Shown piece by piece: positions 17,517 to 28,290 of a DNA stretch of 36,676 bases. Every line of letters starts with the position of its first letter. Position 1 is the stretch's first letter. This stretch comes from Oscillospiraceae bacterium (GTDB lineage: Bacteria; Bacillota; Clostridia; Oscillospirales; Ruminococcaceae), in contig WRME01000003.1 in NCBI GenBank assembly GCA_009777275.1, forward strand, positions 1 to 36,676, in the 5' to 3' direction. The notes below the pieces were generated by a model, which was not told the origin of the DNA, did no database searches, and saw only the letters and a list, made by a program, of their open reading frames with translations. A program made the translations under genes and the position numbers.

Positions 17517-18751
17517 TGATGCCCCCGTCTTTTGACGGCGTTGATCACTCTCGATGCCGAGCCTTTGGCTCTTTGGGGAGAGGTGTGTATATCGTTATAA
17601 ATTTCGCCGGAATCTTCGGCGATTTTTTTATCGAGCGATTTCTTCACAAACGAGTTTAGCAAACCCAGCATCACAGCAAAGACAGGGACGGCTACAAACA
17701 TCCCCAGCACTCCGAACAGTCCGCCGCCCAGCAGAATCGCAACGATAACCCAAAACGCAGGTAGTCCCACCGACCTGCCCATGAGTTTGGGACCGATATA
17801 GTTGCCGTCTATCTGTTGCAGGATAAGGATGAATACACCGAATATAAGCGCCTTTACAGGGCTTTCGAGCAGGATCAGAATACCGCTGGGTATCGCTCCG
17901 ATAAAGGGACCGACAAACGGTATGACATTGGTAACTCCGACCACAACCGATATGAGCATAGCGTAAGGAATACCGAAAACAAGCATACCGATATAGCATA
18001 TGACCCCGACAATGAGAGACTCTAATATTCTTGCCGAAATAAAATGCCCGAAGGTCCGATGAATCTGCCTGGTCATTCCTATGAGGTTTTTAGCCGAATT
18101 TGTGGGAATAAAGGCGTATATAGCCTTTTTTGACCACAGGCAGAATTTTTCTTTGTTAGCCAAAAGATAGATAGAGAGAATCAATCCCACCAAAAAGTTT
18201 GTAACTATATTGATAACATTAAAGACCACGGCATAGAGATTGCTCAGATCATCGGCGAATCTCACTAAGGATGAGGGGATTTTGCCGATATAGCCGTTGA
18301 GGTTTTCGGCTATTGTGTTCAGAGGATTGTCCGGATCGGCAGTCTTTAGGGTAGAATCCACAAACTCCTGAGCAGATTCAAGATAGCTGTTGGAGTTGCT
18401 GACTATATCCGATATACTTCCGATAAATCTCGGCATAACAACCCACAAGAACAGGGCGGCAACGATCAAAAAGGACATATAGGTAACCGAAACGCTCATG
18501 TATCTAAGCACGGGTTTCTTAAATTTCAGCCTGCAGAAGACCTTGTCTTCAAAAAATATCATAGCAGGAGAAAGCAGATAGGCTATAGCAAATCCGACAA
18601 ACACCGGAGAGAGTATCGAGCCGATGCGTTTTGCACCCGACCAAAAATACCCTAAGTTGAATATAAAGAGTGCAAAGAGAATACTTGCCGCTATCACCAA
18701 AAAAGATGTGACCGCAATGCTGAGATATTTCTTGCTCCATCTGATTTTCAT
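17513..18751 (-). CDS. AI-2E family transporter
   Basis: Multi-[66 protein letters not shown]. Confidence 0.9.
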   Translation of the reverse strand: MKIRWSKKYLSIAVTSFLVIAASILFALFIFNLGYFWSGAKRIGSILSPVFVGFAIAYLLSPAMIFFEDKVFCRLKFKKPVLRYMSVSVTYMSFLIVAALFLWVVMPRFIGSISDIVSNSNSYLESAQEFVDSTLKTADPDNPLNTIAENLNGYIGKIPSSLVRFADDLSNLYAVVFNVINIVTNFLVGLILSIYLLANKEKFCLWSKKAIYAFIPTNSAKNLIGMTRQIHRTFGHFISARILESLIVGVICYIGMLVFGIPYAMLISVVVGVTNVIPFVGPFIGAIPSGILILLESPVKALIFGVFILILQQIDGNYIGPKLMGRSVGLPAFWVIVAILLGGGLFGVLGMFVAVPVFAVMLGLLNSFVKKSLDKKIAEDSGEIYNDIHTSPQRAKGSASRVINAVKRRGHH

Positions 18752-18765
18752 GGTCTAACCTCCGT

Positions 18766-20031
18766 TTACAAATACTTGACAGGGATGACCCTGTCTTGGT
18801 CTTTTATAGTAATAAGATTGTCGTACATACAGACCACCCCTCCCGATCCCCGCTTGACATTCGGTATCTTGTCGAGCAGATCGAAATGCTCAACATCGCT
18901 CCTTTGCGGATCGGCGTGTTTCTTTATCTCGATGGGATAGAGTGTTCCGTTATCCTCGATCAGCAGGTCTATCTCTTGACCGTCCTTATCCCTGTAAAAA
19001 TACAGCGGCAGGTCAAGTATGCCTTGATTGTAGTAGCTCTTTATAACCTCGGACAGAACAAAGCTCTCGAAAAACGCCCCTGCCATAGCACCGTTTTTTA
19101 GAACCTCGGGATTGTTCCACCGTGTTAAATATGCGGCAAGCCCTGTATCGAGAAAGTATAACTTTGGGGTTTTGATCATTCTCTTGGCTACATTGTTATG
19201 ATACGGCTTTAAGAGATAGACAATTCCGCCCGTTGCAAGAATGGACATCCAGCGTTCTGCGGTAGGCTGACTGACCCCGACATTTCTTGACAGTGATGCA
19301 AGATTTAACAGCTGACCCGTACAGCTCGCCGCAGCAGCCATAAACTTCAGGAACTTCCCTTCATCGGCAACCTGTGTCAATTGTCGGATGTCCCGCTCTA
19401 TATATGTTTTAACATACGCTCCCCAAAACATCTGCCAATCATAATCCTCATTCAGGGTATATTCAGGCATACTCCCGCCATGGATTATATCCCAGATTTT
19501 GTTATACGAATATTCGGGGAGATTACGGCTCTCTTGCTTATAACTGTCAAAGAACCCGTCTGTAGGTATAAAAGGCCGGTAAAAATCTATGGATTTTCTT
19601 TCCCGCAAAGAGAATCCGAGCAGGGTTAATAACCCTACTCGTCCTGCAAGGGATTCGCTGACATTTTTCATCATCTCAAACTGCTGCGAGCCTGTGAGAA
19701 AAAACTGCCCCTTTTGTTTGCTTTTGTCAATCATCATTTTTATATACGGAAAAAGCTCAGGCGCATATTGAACCTCGTCTATAAATACAGGAGGAGGATT
19801 GTCTTTAAAAAACGTACCGCTCTGTTCTTTTGCACTCTGACGCACCAACGGATCATCGAGCGTGGTGTGATTTATATCTCCGGTTATCACCTCCAGCAGG
19901 GTGGTTTTCCCTACCTGACGAGGCCCGGTAACAAGCACAGCGCCGAACATTGTTGTTAATTTATGCAGAGCCTCTTCTGCGTGGCGTTTTTTATACATGG
20001 CCATCACCCTTTCGGCTAATTTAATATCCAA
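18766..20031 (-). CDS. AAA_14/DUF4143-type ATP-binding protein
   Basis: VLVTGPRQVGKTTLL..VFIDEVQYAPELFPYIKMMID; AAYLTRWNNPEVLKNGAMAGAFFESFVLSEV; C-term QEIDLLIEDNGTLYPIEIKK. Confidence 0.9.
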   Translation of the reverse strand: MDIKLAERVMAMYKKRHAEEALHKLTTMFGAVLVTGPRQVGKTTLLEVITGDINHTTLDDPLVRQSAKEQSGTFFKDNPPPVFIDEVQYAPELFPYIKMMIDKSKQKGQFFLTGSQQFEMMKNVSESLAGRVGLLTLLGFSLRERKSIDFYRPFIPTDGFFDSYKQESRNLPEYSYNKIWDIIHGGSMPEYTLNEDYDWQMFWGAYVKTYIERDIRQLTQVADEGKFLKFMAAAASCTGQLLNLASLSRNVGVSQPTAERWMSILATGGIVYLLKPYHNNVAKRMIKTPKLYFLDTGLAAYLTRWNNPEVLKNGAMAGAFFESFVLSEVIKSYYNQGILDLPLYFYRDKDGQEIDLLIEDNGTLYPIEIKKHADPQRSDVEHFDLLDKIPNVKRGSGGVVCMYDNLITIKDQDRVIPVKYL

Positions 20032-20061
20032 TATTATTATAGCCGATTGTCATATAAAAAA

Positions 20062-20487
20062 TCAAGTGTTTATTTTTGCAGTCCTAAATCCGTTTGCGAG
20101 CATTTCCGCTATGTCGGTGCCGAGATCGTCCTTGACAGACACACGGTAGACCAAAACCCTCCGTCCTTTGGAGAGGCAGGATGTTTCGGCGATAAGACGG
20201 CTACCTCTTGTTGCTTTTAGAAAGGAAATGCTGCAGGACTGCCCAACCGTTACACCCACATCCTCACCGCAGACCATATCCATATTGCAATGAACCGCAA
20301 ATGCCAGGTCGGCCAGCGTAAAGATAGCGCCGCCCTGAACCCCTCCGACAGAGTTTTTGTGGTTTGGGGTTAATTCCATACTACAGACCACACGATCCTC
20401 TGTCACGGAGTCTATGACTATTCCGCTGTTTGTAGCAAAGAGATCTTTGCTGAACTGCTCCCGTATGCGTTCTAAATCTATCTTCAT
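20062..20487 (-). CDS. PaaI-family hotdog thioesterase
   Basis: HKNSVGGVQGGAIFTLADLAFAVHCN; directly downstream of the paaK-like gene. Confidence 0.85.
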   Translation of the reverse strand: MKIDLERIREQFSKDLFATNSGIVIDSVTEDRVVCSMELTPNHKNSVGGVQGGAIFTLADLAFAVHCNMDMVCGEDVGVTVGQSCSISFLKATRGSRLIAETSCLSKGRRVLVYRVSVKDDLGTDIAEMLANGFRTAKINT

Positions 20488-20492
20488 TATAT

Positions 20493-21806
20493 CTATATCC
20501 TTCTGTTATCTATAACCCGTTTTGCCTTACCCTCGCTGCGGGCTATGCTCTTGGGCTCAACAAGACGCACCTTTGCGTTTATACCGAGAACACTTCCCAG
20601 CTGAGCGCTTATCTTCTTGCCAAATTCTTCTACTCCTCTTACGTTGTCGGTAACTATACTCTCGGGTATCTCTATCTCAACCGTCATGGTATCGGCGTTG
20701 TTGACACGGTCTACCAGTATCTGATAATGCGGCTGGACATCGCCCACGCTGAGCAGTACCGATTCAATCTGAGAGGGGAATACATTAACACCTCGGATTA
20801 TAAGCATATCATCTGTACGTCCTGCAGGTTTTGACATTCGCACATGGGTGCGTCCACATTCGCATTTGTCATAGTTGAGGGTGCATATATCCCTTGTTTT
20901 ATACCGTATTAGAGGTATGCCCTCTTTTGTGATGGTTGTTATAACAAGGTCTCCCGGCTCTCCGTGTTTTACGGGAAGTCCCGTATCGGGATGGGTGATT
21001 TCGGCTATAAAGTTATCCTCCCAGATATGCAGACCGCTTTGATAGCGGCATTCGTGCGATACGGCAGGACCCATGATCTCGCTAAGACCGTATATATCAT
21101 AGGCGCGCAATCCTAATCTGTTTTGGATCTCGGTACGCATACCGTCGCTCCATGGTTCGGCTCCGAAACAGCCTGATTTTAGCTTTAGGTCGTCCTTAGA
21201 ATGTCCCATGTCGGTGAGAACTTCCGCTATATTCATAGCATAGGAGGGTGTGCAGCAGAGATGGGTCACGCCAAAGTCGATCATCATGGTTATCTGCCTC
21301 TGGGTATTGCCCGAAGATGCAGGTATAGATACCGCTCCTAACTTCTCAGCGCCGTAATGCGCTCCAAGTCCTCCGGTAAAGAGTCCGTATCCGTATGCAA
21401 CCTGCACACGGGAGCTTCTGTCGGCGCCCTCCATAACAAGACAGCGAGCCATACAGTCCGCCCACATATCAATGTCGTTTTGGGTGTATCCTACCACAGT
21501 CTGCTTGCCTGTCGTTCCCGACGATGCGTGGATACGCACGATCTCTTCCATAGGCACGGCAAACAGTCCGAACGGATATGTGTCCCTCAGATCCTGCTTG
21601 TTTGTGATAGGCAGGTTCTCCAGATCCTCCAGAGATTTTATATCCCCCGGTTCTATGCCTGCCTCCTGCATCTTCTTGCGGTAGTAGGGTACGTTTTCAT
21701 ACACCCTCCCCACCGCAGACTTTAGCCTTTCCAGCTGGAGCGACCATATCTGCTCCCGCTCCATGGTTTCAACCTCTTTGTTCCAATACAGTTCCATAAT
21801 AATCAC
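20493..21806 (-). CDS. paaK: Phenylacetate-CoA ligase family
   Basis: MELYWNKEVETMEREQIWSLQLERLKSAVGRVYENVPYYRKKM; HASSGTTGKQTVVGYT; GRTDDMLIIRGVNVFPSQIESVL. Confidence 0.9.
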   Translation of the reverse strand: MIIMELYWNKEVETMEREQIWSLQLERLKSAVGRVYENVPYYRKKMQEAGIEPGDIKSLEDLENLPITNKQDLRDTYPFGLFAVPMEEIVRIHASSGTTGKQTVVGYTQNDIDMWADCMARCLVMEGADRSSRVQVAYGYGLFTGGLGAHYGAEKLGAVSIPASSGNTQRQITMMIDFGVTHLCCTPSYAMNIAEVLTDMGHSKDDLKLKSGCFGAEPWSDGMRTEIQNRLGLRAYDIYGLSEIMGPAVSHECRYQSGLHIWEDNFIAEITHPDTGLPVKHGEPGDLVITTITKEGIPLIRYKTRDICTLNYDKCECGRTHVRMSKPAGRTDDMLIIRGVNVFPSQIESVLLSVGDVQPHYQILVDRVNNADTMTVEIEIPESIVTDNVRGVEEFGKKISAQLGSVLGINAKVRLVEPKSIARSEGKAKRVIDNRRI

Positions 21807-21845
21807 ATTCCTTTATATAAATTGTTCATTGTACATCGTACATTG

Positions 21846-22718
21846 TTAATTGTCGTTATGCCCTCGTAAGGGTGTTTTTTCAATCGTGGCTCGTGCGTTT
21901 GCCATAAATGCCTCTTTGGGTTGGTATAGCAGGAGGGTTGGGTTGGAATACCGCCTGAAAAACTCCTCCAGCATTTCCTGCTCCGTCAATCCCTTTGCCT
22001 TCATCCCGCAGACAAAATCGTGACAGTCCTTGTTTGCCGTGAGCGCCTTTGCGAAAAAATCCGCCGCATCCTTATCGCTTGCAATACCGCTATGCGGTAA
22101 TGACAGATTCTTATACGGGATTTTCCCGCATCTCTCGATAGATGTTATGGTATCGTCATAGCCGGTAAGATAGCAGGGATGTATACTGCCGTCCGGCATA
22201 AGCACCCCCATAGTTTCGCTGACTATGAGCAGCCCTGTTTCGGGTACGAAAAAACTTATGCAGTCTCTTGTGTGTCCGGGTGTTTCGATTATCTCGGCCG
22301 TGATACCGCCAAGATCTATAGAATCACCGTCTTTTACGATAATATCGCCGCAAAAAACATTGTCGTCATAGTTGTCGTCAAGAACAATCCCATGAGATTT
22401 TGCCGCTATTGCCGAAAACTCACGGATGACCCGTCTCGGAGTGTCCTTGAGCAGAACAGCCGCCCCCGCAGATGAGGTTACGACCTGAAGATCCGGCCAT
22501 TCCCGCTTAAAATAGGGTAATGCCCCGATATGGTCATAGTGGGTGTGTGAAAAAAATATATAGTCAAGATTCCTGCCGTCCAGTGCTGCCTTTGCCTTTT
22601 GTATGGTATCTCCGGCGCAAAACGCCATACCGCAATCTATCATGGCCGCATGGGTATCGCCCACCAACAGATTCCCCTCGCTGGAATAATGCGCTATGCA
22701 ATTAAAATAATTGTTCAT
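21846..22718 (-). CDS. MBL-fold metallo-hydrolase
   Basis: HTHYDHIGALPYF; ETPGHTRDCISFF; LPHSG. Confidence 0.88.
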   Translation of the reverse strand: MNNYFNCIAHYSSEGNLLVGDTHAAMIDCGMAFCAGDTIQKAKAALDGRNLDYIFFSHTHYDHIGALPYFKREWPDLQVVTSSAGAAVLLKDTPRRVIREFSAIAAKSHGIVLDDNYDDNVFCGDIIVKDGDSIDLGGITAEIIETPGHTRDCISFFVPETGLLIVSETMGVLMPDGSIHPCYLTGYDDTITSIERCGKIPYKNLSLPHSGIASDKDAADFFAKALTANKDCHDFVCGMKAKGLTEQEMLEEFFRRYSNPTLLLYQPKEAFMANARATIEKTPLRGHNDN

Positions 22719-22798
22719 GCTGTTTCTCCTTAAAACGCCCTCTCAGTCATGCAATAACCGCGGTACGCACCCCTGTGCGTACCCTACCGCCCTCTCCG

Positions 22799-24460
22799 TC
22801 ACGCTGTTTCTATCTTTGATTCTATTTCGAGTTTTAGTTCGGCTATTGCCTTGTCTCTGAGGATGTATTTTTGTATCTTTCCGCTTGCGGTGAGGGGGAA
22901 GTTGTCGGTAAAGAGTACACTGCCGGGTACCTTGTGTTTGGCTAAGTTTTTGTTTACATAGGATTTAATGCTGTCTTCATCCGCTTCGGCGCCCTCTTTG
23001 AGTATGACAAAGGCGCAGGCCTCTTCGCCGTATTTCTTGGATGGTATCGCCACAACGGCTACATCCTTGACGGCGGGATGGGTATAGATGAAATCCTCTA
23101 TCTCTTTGGGGAAGATATTCTCGCCGCCCCTGATGATCATGTCCTTGATGCGTCCCGTGATTTTATAGTATCCGTCGGTGTCAACGGTAGCAAGGTCTCC
23201 CGTGTGGAGCCAGCCGTCCTTGTCGATAGCGGCGGCCGTTGCATCTTCGAGCTTGTAGTATCCTTTCATAACATTGTATCCCCGCACGCAGAACTCTCCG
23301 TCTACACCAATGCCGACCTCATCGCCCGTTTCGGGATCGACAATCTTTGTCTCCATAAAGGGTAACGTCTTACCGACGGTGTGAACACGTTTCTCAAGGC
23401 TATCGTCAACGGTGGTCTGGGTACAGACGGGGGACGCCTCTGTCTGACCGAAAGCGATGGTAATTTCTTTCATATTCATCTTGTCCACAACATCCTGCAT
23501 AACCTTTATAGGACAGGGTGATCCCGCCATAATGCCTGTGCGGAGGGTAGAGTAGTCGTATTTATCAAAGTCTCTGTGTTCTAAGATTCCTATAAACATA
23601 GTCGGAACACCGTGCAGAGCCGTACATTTTTCATACTCAACAACGTGCATGACCTTCATAGGAGTATACCAGAGCAGCGGAACCATGGTGCTTCCGTGGG
23701 TGACACAGGCCATGATAGCAAGAACCATTCCAAAGCAATGGAAGAAGGGAACAGGGATACAGAGCCTGTCGTTTTCGGTAAATCTCATGCAGTCGCCTAT
23801 AGACATACCGTTGTTGACTATGTTTTTATGTGTAAGCATTACGCCCTTTGGGAATCCCGTTGTCCCTGAGGTGTACTGCATATTTATAACATCATCGGGG
23901 TCAAGGCTGTTCTTTCTTGCGTTATATTCATCCTGTGATACCAAAACGCCGAAATACTCTATCTCGTTCCAGTGATACATCCCGTCATAGTGGTTGTCAA
24001 AGGAACAGACCATCTTGAGTTCGGGGAGCTTTTCTGATTTGAGATGACCTTTTTTGCAGGTCTTGAGTTCGGGGCATATAGAGTATATTATCTTTTCACA
24101 GTCTATGTCTTTAAGACCATCGCATATAAACAGCGCCTTGCTGTCCGATTGTCCCAGCAAAAACTCCAGCTCGTGTTCCTTATAGTTAGTATTGACCGTT
24201 ACCAAAACTATGCCTACCTTTGCGGTGGCAAACATCAGCGTGAGCCATTGCGGATAGTTTGTCGCCCAGACCGCAACGTGGTCGCCCTTTTGAAAACCCA
24301 TACCCATGAGTCCCTTTGCGATACGGTCTACCTTGTTGTTAAATTCGTACCAGGTCTTGTCAAACTCCATCTCGATGTATTTGACCGCCTGATTGGTGGG
24401 AAACTTTGAGGCTGTCTCCTCCAACATATTCCCAATCGTAATGTTTTTTAATTCTTTCAT
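22799..24460 (-). CDS. AMP-binding acyl-CoA synthetase
   Basis: YTSGTTGFPKGVMLTHKNIVNN; GWLHTGDLATVDTDGYYKITGRIKDMIIRGGENIFPKEIE. Confidence 0.92.
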   Translation of the reverse strand: MKELKNITIGNMLEETASKFPTNQAVKYIEMEFDKTWYEFNNKVDRIAKGLMGMGFQKGDHVAVWATNYPQWLTLMFATAKVGIVLVTVNTNYKEHELEFLLGQSDSKALFICDGLKDIDCEKIIYSICPELKTCKKGHLKSEKLPELKMVCSFDNHYDGMYHWNEIEYFGVLVSQDEYNARKNSLDPDDVINMQYTSGTTGFPKGVMLTHKNIVNNGMSIGDCMRFTENDRLCIPVPFFHCFGMVLAIMACVTHGSTMVPLLWYTPMKVMHVVEYEKCTALHGVPTMFIGILEHRDFDKYDYSTLRTGIMAGSPCPIKVMQDVVDKMNMKEITIAFGQTEASPVCTQTTVDDSLEKRVHTVGKTLPFMETKIVDPETGDEVGIGVDGEFCVRGYNVMKGYYKLEDATAAAIDKDGWLHTGDLATVDTDGYYKITGRIKDMIIRGGENIFPKEIEDFIYTHPAVKDVAVVAIPSKKYGEEACAFVILKEGAEADEDSIKSYVNKNLAKHKVPGSVLFTDNFPLTASGKIQKYILRDKAIAELKLEIESKIETA

Positions 24461-24475
24461 AATATTAAACCTTTC

Positions 24476-25660
24476 TTATTTGTTTTTTCGCATCAATAAC
24501 ACGAGGACGATAGCAACCACACAGGTGGCGGCGGCCAGTACAAATGAGCTTGTATAACTTCCCCCTTCTGTTAGTTTATTAGAAATGAGCGGAAATGTCA
24601 ATGCCGAAATTCCGAATCCGAGCATAACAAGCCCAAAATTTATCCCGCCGTATTTAGTTCCGAAACTTTCGGCCGTCATAGCGGAGTATACACTTGCCGC
24701 TCCGCCGAATCCGAATGAGATGAGAACTATGCAGATAAGGAACAACATTCCCTGTCCCGCAATCATAACCAACGATGCTATCAGAATTATAACAGCTATG
24801 GCTATCATAGCGGCTTTTCTGCCTATTTTATCAGACGACCACGATACTATCAGCCGTCCTGCCGCACTGCTGATTCCGGTTAGGGATACACCCGCAACCG
24901 CAAGCTGTTCGGACAATCCCCGAACCGTTCCGAGCGACAGGAAGACGGGGTTTAGTATGAAGTATGCAGGGAGCGTGAATAGCAGACCGCCCGCCAATAG
25001 ATAGAATTGTTTGGTTTTTATTATCTCACGGGGTGAGTATTGCCGCTTTGTAACGGCGGCCTGTGCCGGAGTGTATCCCGCCGGCAGATAACCCTGCGGC
25101 GGATTGGTTATAAACATCGAGCAAACCCCGCATACGACAAGAAAACTAAGCCCGAATATCAAGAATGTTTTAGGCACGCCGATTTCGGCAAGCATCACCT
25201 TTGCGAGCGGGGCAAACACCACCAGCGACAGACCGAATGCGCTTACTATCATTCCTGAGGCAAATCCCCGCCTGTCGGGGAACCACTTTTGTACCGCCGC
25301 TATGGTTGACATATAGACCGTTCCTACCCCAAGTCCTCCGATTATGCCGTATGTGATGTATACAAGCCAGGGAGCAGACGCTGTTATAAGCGCCGTGCAG
25401 GCCATACCCGCTCCTATAAGCAGACTTCCTGCGAGGGTTGCCTTTTTGGGGCCCAACCTATCCTGAGCATATCCGCCCAAAATAATACCGAGAACAAACA
25501 TAGCCAGCATGACCGACGATGTTAGCGATGCCGCCCCGGCATCCCAATTAAGATGGGACGAAACCGGAGCCTTGAACACGCTCCACATATAGATTATTCC
25601 TGCGCAAAATTGTATAACCATCCCCGCAGTTAGGATACAGTACCTGTTTTTTGTTTTCAA
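24476..25660 (-). CDS. OFA-family MFS transporter
   Basis: 12-TM pattern; GIIYMWSVFKAPV; GGYAQDRLGPKKATLAGSLL; IIGGLGVGTVYMSTIAAVQKWFPDRRGFASG. Confidence 0.88.
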   Translation of the reverse strand: MKTKNRYCILTAGMVIQFCAGIIYMWSVFKAPVSSHLNWDAGAASLTSSVMLAMFVLGIILGGYAQDRLGPKKATLAGSLLIGAGMACTALITASAPWLVYITYGIIGGLGVGTVYMSTIAAVQKWFPDRRGFASGMIVSAFGLSLVVFAPLAKVMLAEIGVPKTFLIFGLSFLVVCGVCSMFITNPPQGYLPAGYTPAQAAVTKRQYSPREIIKTKQFYLLAGGLLFTLPAYFILNPVFLSLGTVRGLSEQLAVAGVSLTGISSAAGRLIVSWSSDKIGRKAAMIAIAVIILIASLVMIAGQGMLFLICIVLISFGFGGAASVYSAMTAESFGTKYGGINFGLVMLGFGISALTFPLISNKLTEGGSYTSSFVLAAATCVVAIVLVLLMRKNK

Positions 25661-25689
25661 GATAAACTACCTCTTTTCATTATATTTTA

Positions 25690-25737
25690 TCAAAAGAAAA
25701 AGCCCGATTCAATCGTTTTCCGATTGATCCGAGCGTA
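25690..25737 (-). terminator. Terminator downstream of the small membrane ORF
   Basis: Minus strand CTCGGATCAATCGGAAAACGATTGAATCGGGCTTTTTCTTTT. Confidence 0.75.
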
Positions 25738-25756
25738 CACCTTTTGATAATAAAAA

Positions 25757-25891
25757 TCACAATCCCGGTGCAGACCTCAGAACAATCGGACACATAAATA
25801 GAAACAGTCCAAAAAACAAAGCAAACAAAGCCTTGTTAAATAGACCGCTAAAGCTGTTAAAGCTATTCACTTTATGTTTACGACTATCCAT
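25757..25891 (-). CDS. 44-aa single-TM small protein
   Basis: MDSRKHKVNSFNSFSGLFNKALFALFFGLFLFMCPIVLRSAPGL; RBS CGGAGG, consensus promoter upstream, terminator downstream. Confidence 0.6.
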   Translation of the reverse strand: MDSRKHKVNSFNSFSGLFNKALFALFFGLFLFMCPIVLRSAPGL

Positions 25892-25925
25892 CACATTTGC
25901 CTCCGAAATATTCTTGACAGACGAT

Positions 25926-25954
25926 AGTATAAACCAAAGATCAGAGTTTGTCAA
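25926..25954 (-). promoter_or_regulatory. sigmaA promoter TTGACA-N17-TATACT
   Basis: Plus strand agtata 25926-25931 and tgtcaa 25949-25954. Confidence 0.75.
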
Positions 25955-25997
25955 GAGGTTTTTTAAAAGAAATTTTTGAGGAAGATTTTGGGGGTTG

Positions 25998-26324
25998 TTA
26001 CACTTCGTTCTGTGTTAAAAATTCAATCAGTCTCTTCTTGTCGCTTTCGGTTAAACGACCTATACCGGGGGCGTTCGAAAAAACTGTTTCTTTTGCACGA
26101 TGTAATGAACCTATATCTACATACGACTGTTTGTCAAGTCCCGCTTGTTTCCAATCATTGATTTTAAAATATCTTGAGCGTATTGCCTCGCTCTTCACCT
26201 CAAATTGAGATGTAATCCGGAAAATTAAAACGTATTCTCCAACGCATTTGAAAATGAGTACGGGTCTACGCTTGCCACCATTAGCCCACCCAATATAAGT
26301 TACGAGAACATCGAATGGTTTCAT
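25998..26324 (-). CDS. PemK/MazF-like type II toxin
   Basis: MKPFDVLVTYIGWANGGKRRPVLIFKCVGEYVLIFRITSQ; overlaps the antitoxin end; alternative start at 26342. Confidence 0.6.
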   Translation of the reverse strand: MKPFDVLVTYIGWANGGKRRPVLIFKCVGEYVLIFRITSQFEVKSEAIRSRYFKINDWKQAGLDKQSYVDIGSLHRAKETVFSNAPGIGRLTESDKKRLIEFLTQNEV

Positions 26325-26638
26325 TAGCCGTTCACCGCCCAATCATACAAATCGGGGTGTAAGTCTTTGTCAACGACTATCGCTCCGTTTTCATCAACAT
26401 CAAGGTCGATTACCGGAATGTTTTTCGCTTCTATTGCCGCAATTAATTGTTCGTCAAGCGTTGGCATAACTGTAGGTTGAAATGGCAATTGGCGTTCTGC
26501 TATTATTTGCCGAAAATACATATCAACCGCTGTTGTCAGGTCTATTCCCATGCGCGATAAAAACAGAGCAGCCGTTTCCTTAATGTTTGCGTCAATCTTA
26601 ACATTTACATTTGCTTTTGTTTTAGTCACAACTATCAC
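26324..26638 (-). CDS. RelB/DinJ-family antitoxin
   Basis: VNVKIDANIKETAALFLSRMGIDLTTAVDMYFRQIIAERQLPFQP. Confidence 0.85.
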   Translation of the reverse strand: MIVVTKTKANVNVKIDANIKETAALFLSRMGIDLTTAVDMYFRQIIAERQLPFQPTVMPTLDEQLIAAIEAKNIPVIDLDVDENGAIVVDKDLHPDLYDWAVNG

Positions 26639-26708
26639 CTCAGTAATATAATATCGGATTATAACGCCATTGTCAAGTCGTTTTTACAAGAAACTCACGA
26701 TCACCGCC

Positions 26709-28112
26709 TCACTCGAACAACATATCGGTTGTGACAACTGCGGCTCCGGCAAGGTCATGCAATTGCTCGGTTGATTCTTTGGTAAAAATATAATAATACC
26801 GTTCTGTATACTCCTCAAGCAGATGATCTTTATCTCCCAGTTTTTTTATCTGCGTTTCAATATTCAGGTTGTCTTTCCACTTGCACTCTCCTAAAACAAT
26901 CTGCTTGGTTTTACGGTTGGCGGCAATCAAATCAAAATCAGCCTGTGTCTTGTTTCTTTGGTCGTTACCCCACCATGCACCAAATGATGTTGCAACAAAC
27001 GGCAGCTTACCGCTTCGGTTGGCTCTTTGCATATACTGCTGACAGATCGTTTCAAAGGGCGGCTTTCCGATATATGCAGACAATTTTTCGCCAAACACCT
27101 CTGCATCTGCTATCAGATCTCCGCTTCCGCTTTCGATCTCAGGTTTTGCAGGAAAAACAAAACTATACCAAAAATCATAGCAATTATCGGCAATCCTGTA
27201 AATCCCTCTGCGGCTGTTTTGCGGATTATCCCCAAAAGGATACAGCTTGTGTACAATCTGCAGATTCACAAGTGTTTGCAGATATTTGCTTACTTTCGGA
27301 CTCTCTTCATTTATCTTTGTGGCTATTTCATTAAGTCTTGATGCCCCTCCTGCGATAGCCGTTATGATAGAGTTATACATCGCAGGCTCTCTAAGCTCCT
27401 GCTGCAGGAGCATGGCAGGCTCATTGTACAGATACCCTGATATATCAAAAAACAATCGCTTGATATTATCCTCAAAACTCTCGTTCGATTTAATCTGCGC
27501 TAAATAATGCGGCGTTCCTCCTATACAGGCGTATAGCTTGAGCTTATCTGTATTACTAAAACTGTCGAGCATTTTTCCTGCATCGTAATAATCAAATCCG
27601 TCCAACTTTATCTGTGCTGTTCTTCTGCCGAACAGAGGGCTTTTGTAGCCTAAAACCTCGTTTTCCATAAATCCCATGTGACTTCCGCATAAAATCAAAA
27701 ACAATCCTGTGTCTTTAAAGCTATGGTCAATCAACCTTTGCAGGATCGATTTAAGGGATCGGTTTGCCGCAGCGGCATAGGGAAACTCGTCAAAAGCTAA
27801 AACAAACCGCCGTTCTTTCGCCTTTATCGCAAGAAACTCAAAGGCATCGCTCCAGTTTTCAAAAGCTCCTGCCGATTCGGGTATATCAAAGAATGAGTAA
27901 ATCTTTTTGGAAAAACGGCTTAGATTAACAGCGTCATTTACCTCCTGAGCGGTAAAAAATATCGCAGGTTTATCTGATATAAATTCGCAAATCAGCGTGG
28001 TTTTGCCGATTCTTCTTCTGCCGTACATAACCACCATCTGAAATGTTTCTTCATCATATAGCTTGCCAAGCGCCGATAATTCCTTTTCTCTGCCTATAAA
28101 CATAGAAATCAC
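26709..28112 (-). CDS. ATPase of the archaeal-ATPase/DUF234 type
   Basis: FIGREKELSALGKLYDEETFQMVVMYGRRRIGKTTLICEF; FVLAFDEFPYAA; C-terminal DFDLIAANRKTKQIVLGECKW nuclease-like motif. Confidence 0.88.
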   Translation of the reverse strand: MISMFIGREKELSALGKLYDEETFQMVVMYGRRRIGKTTLICEFISDKPAIFFTAQEVNDAVNLSRFSKKIYSFFDIPESAGAFENWSDAFEFLAIKAKERRFVLAFDEFPYAAAANRSLKSILQRLIDHSFKDTGLFLILCGSHMGFMENEVLGYKSPLFGRRTAQIKLDGFDYYDAGKMLDSFSNTDKLKLYACIGGTPHYLAQIKSNESFEDNIKRLFFDISGYLYNEPAMLLQQELREPAMYNSIITAIAGGASRLNEIATKINEESPKVSKYLQTLVNLQIVHKLYPFGDNPQNSRRGIYRIADNCYDFWYSFVFPAKPEIESGSGDLIADAEVFGEKLSAYIGKPPFETICQQYMQRANRSGKLPFVATSFGAWWGNDQRNKTQADFDLIAANRKTKQIVLGECKWKDNLNIETQIKKLGDKDHLLEEYTERYYYIFTKESTEQLHDLAGAAVVTTDMLFE

Positions 28113-28290
28113 CCCTCTTTTGTAAACATGATTATTATACTCGTGTTTACAAAAATTATATTCTATGTGTTGTAAAATGTCAAGAAGTATTTTTCACGTT
28201 CACCCCTACTGCCCTCTCAGTCGTGCTATGATGGCACGGTATGCACGGGGGTGCGTACCGTGGATAGGTGACCCTGAAGTATTTTTAAAC

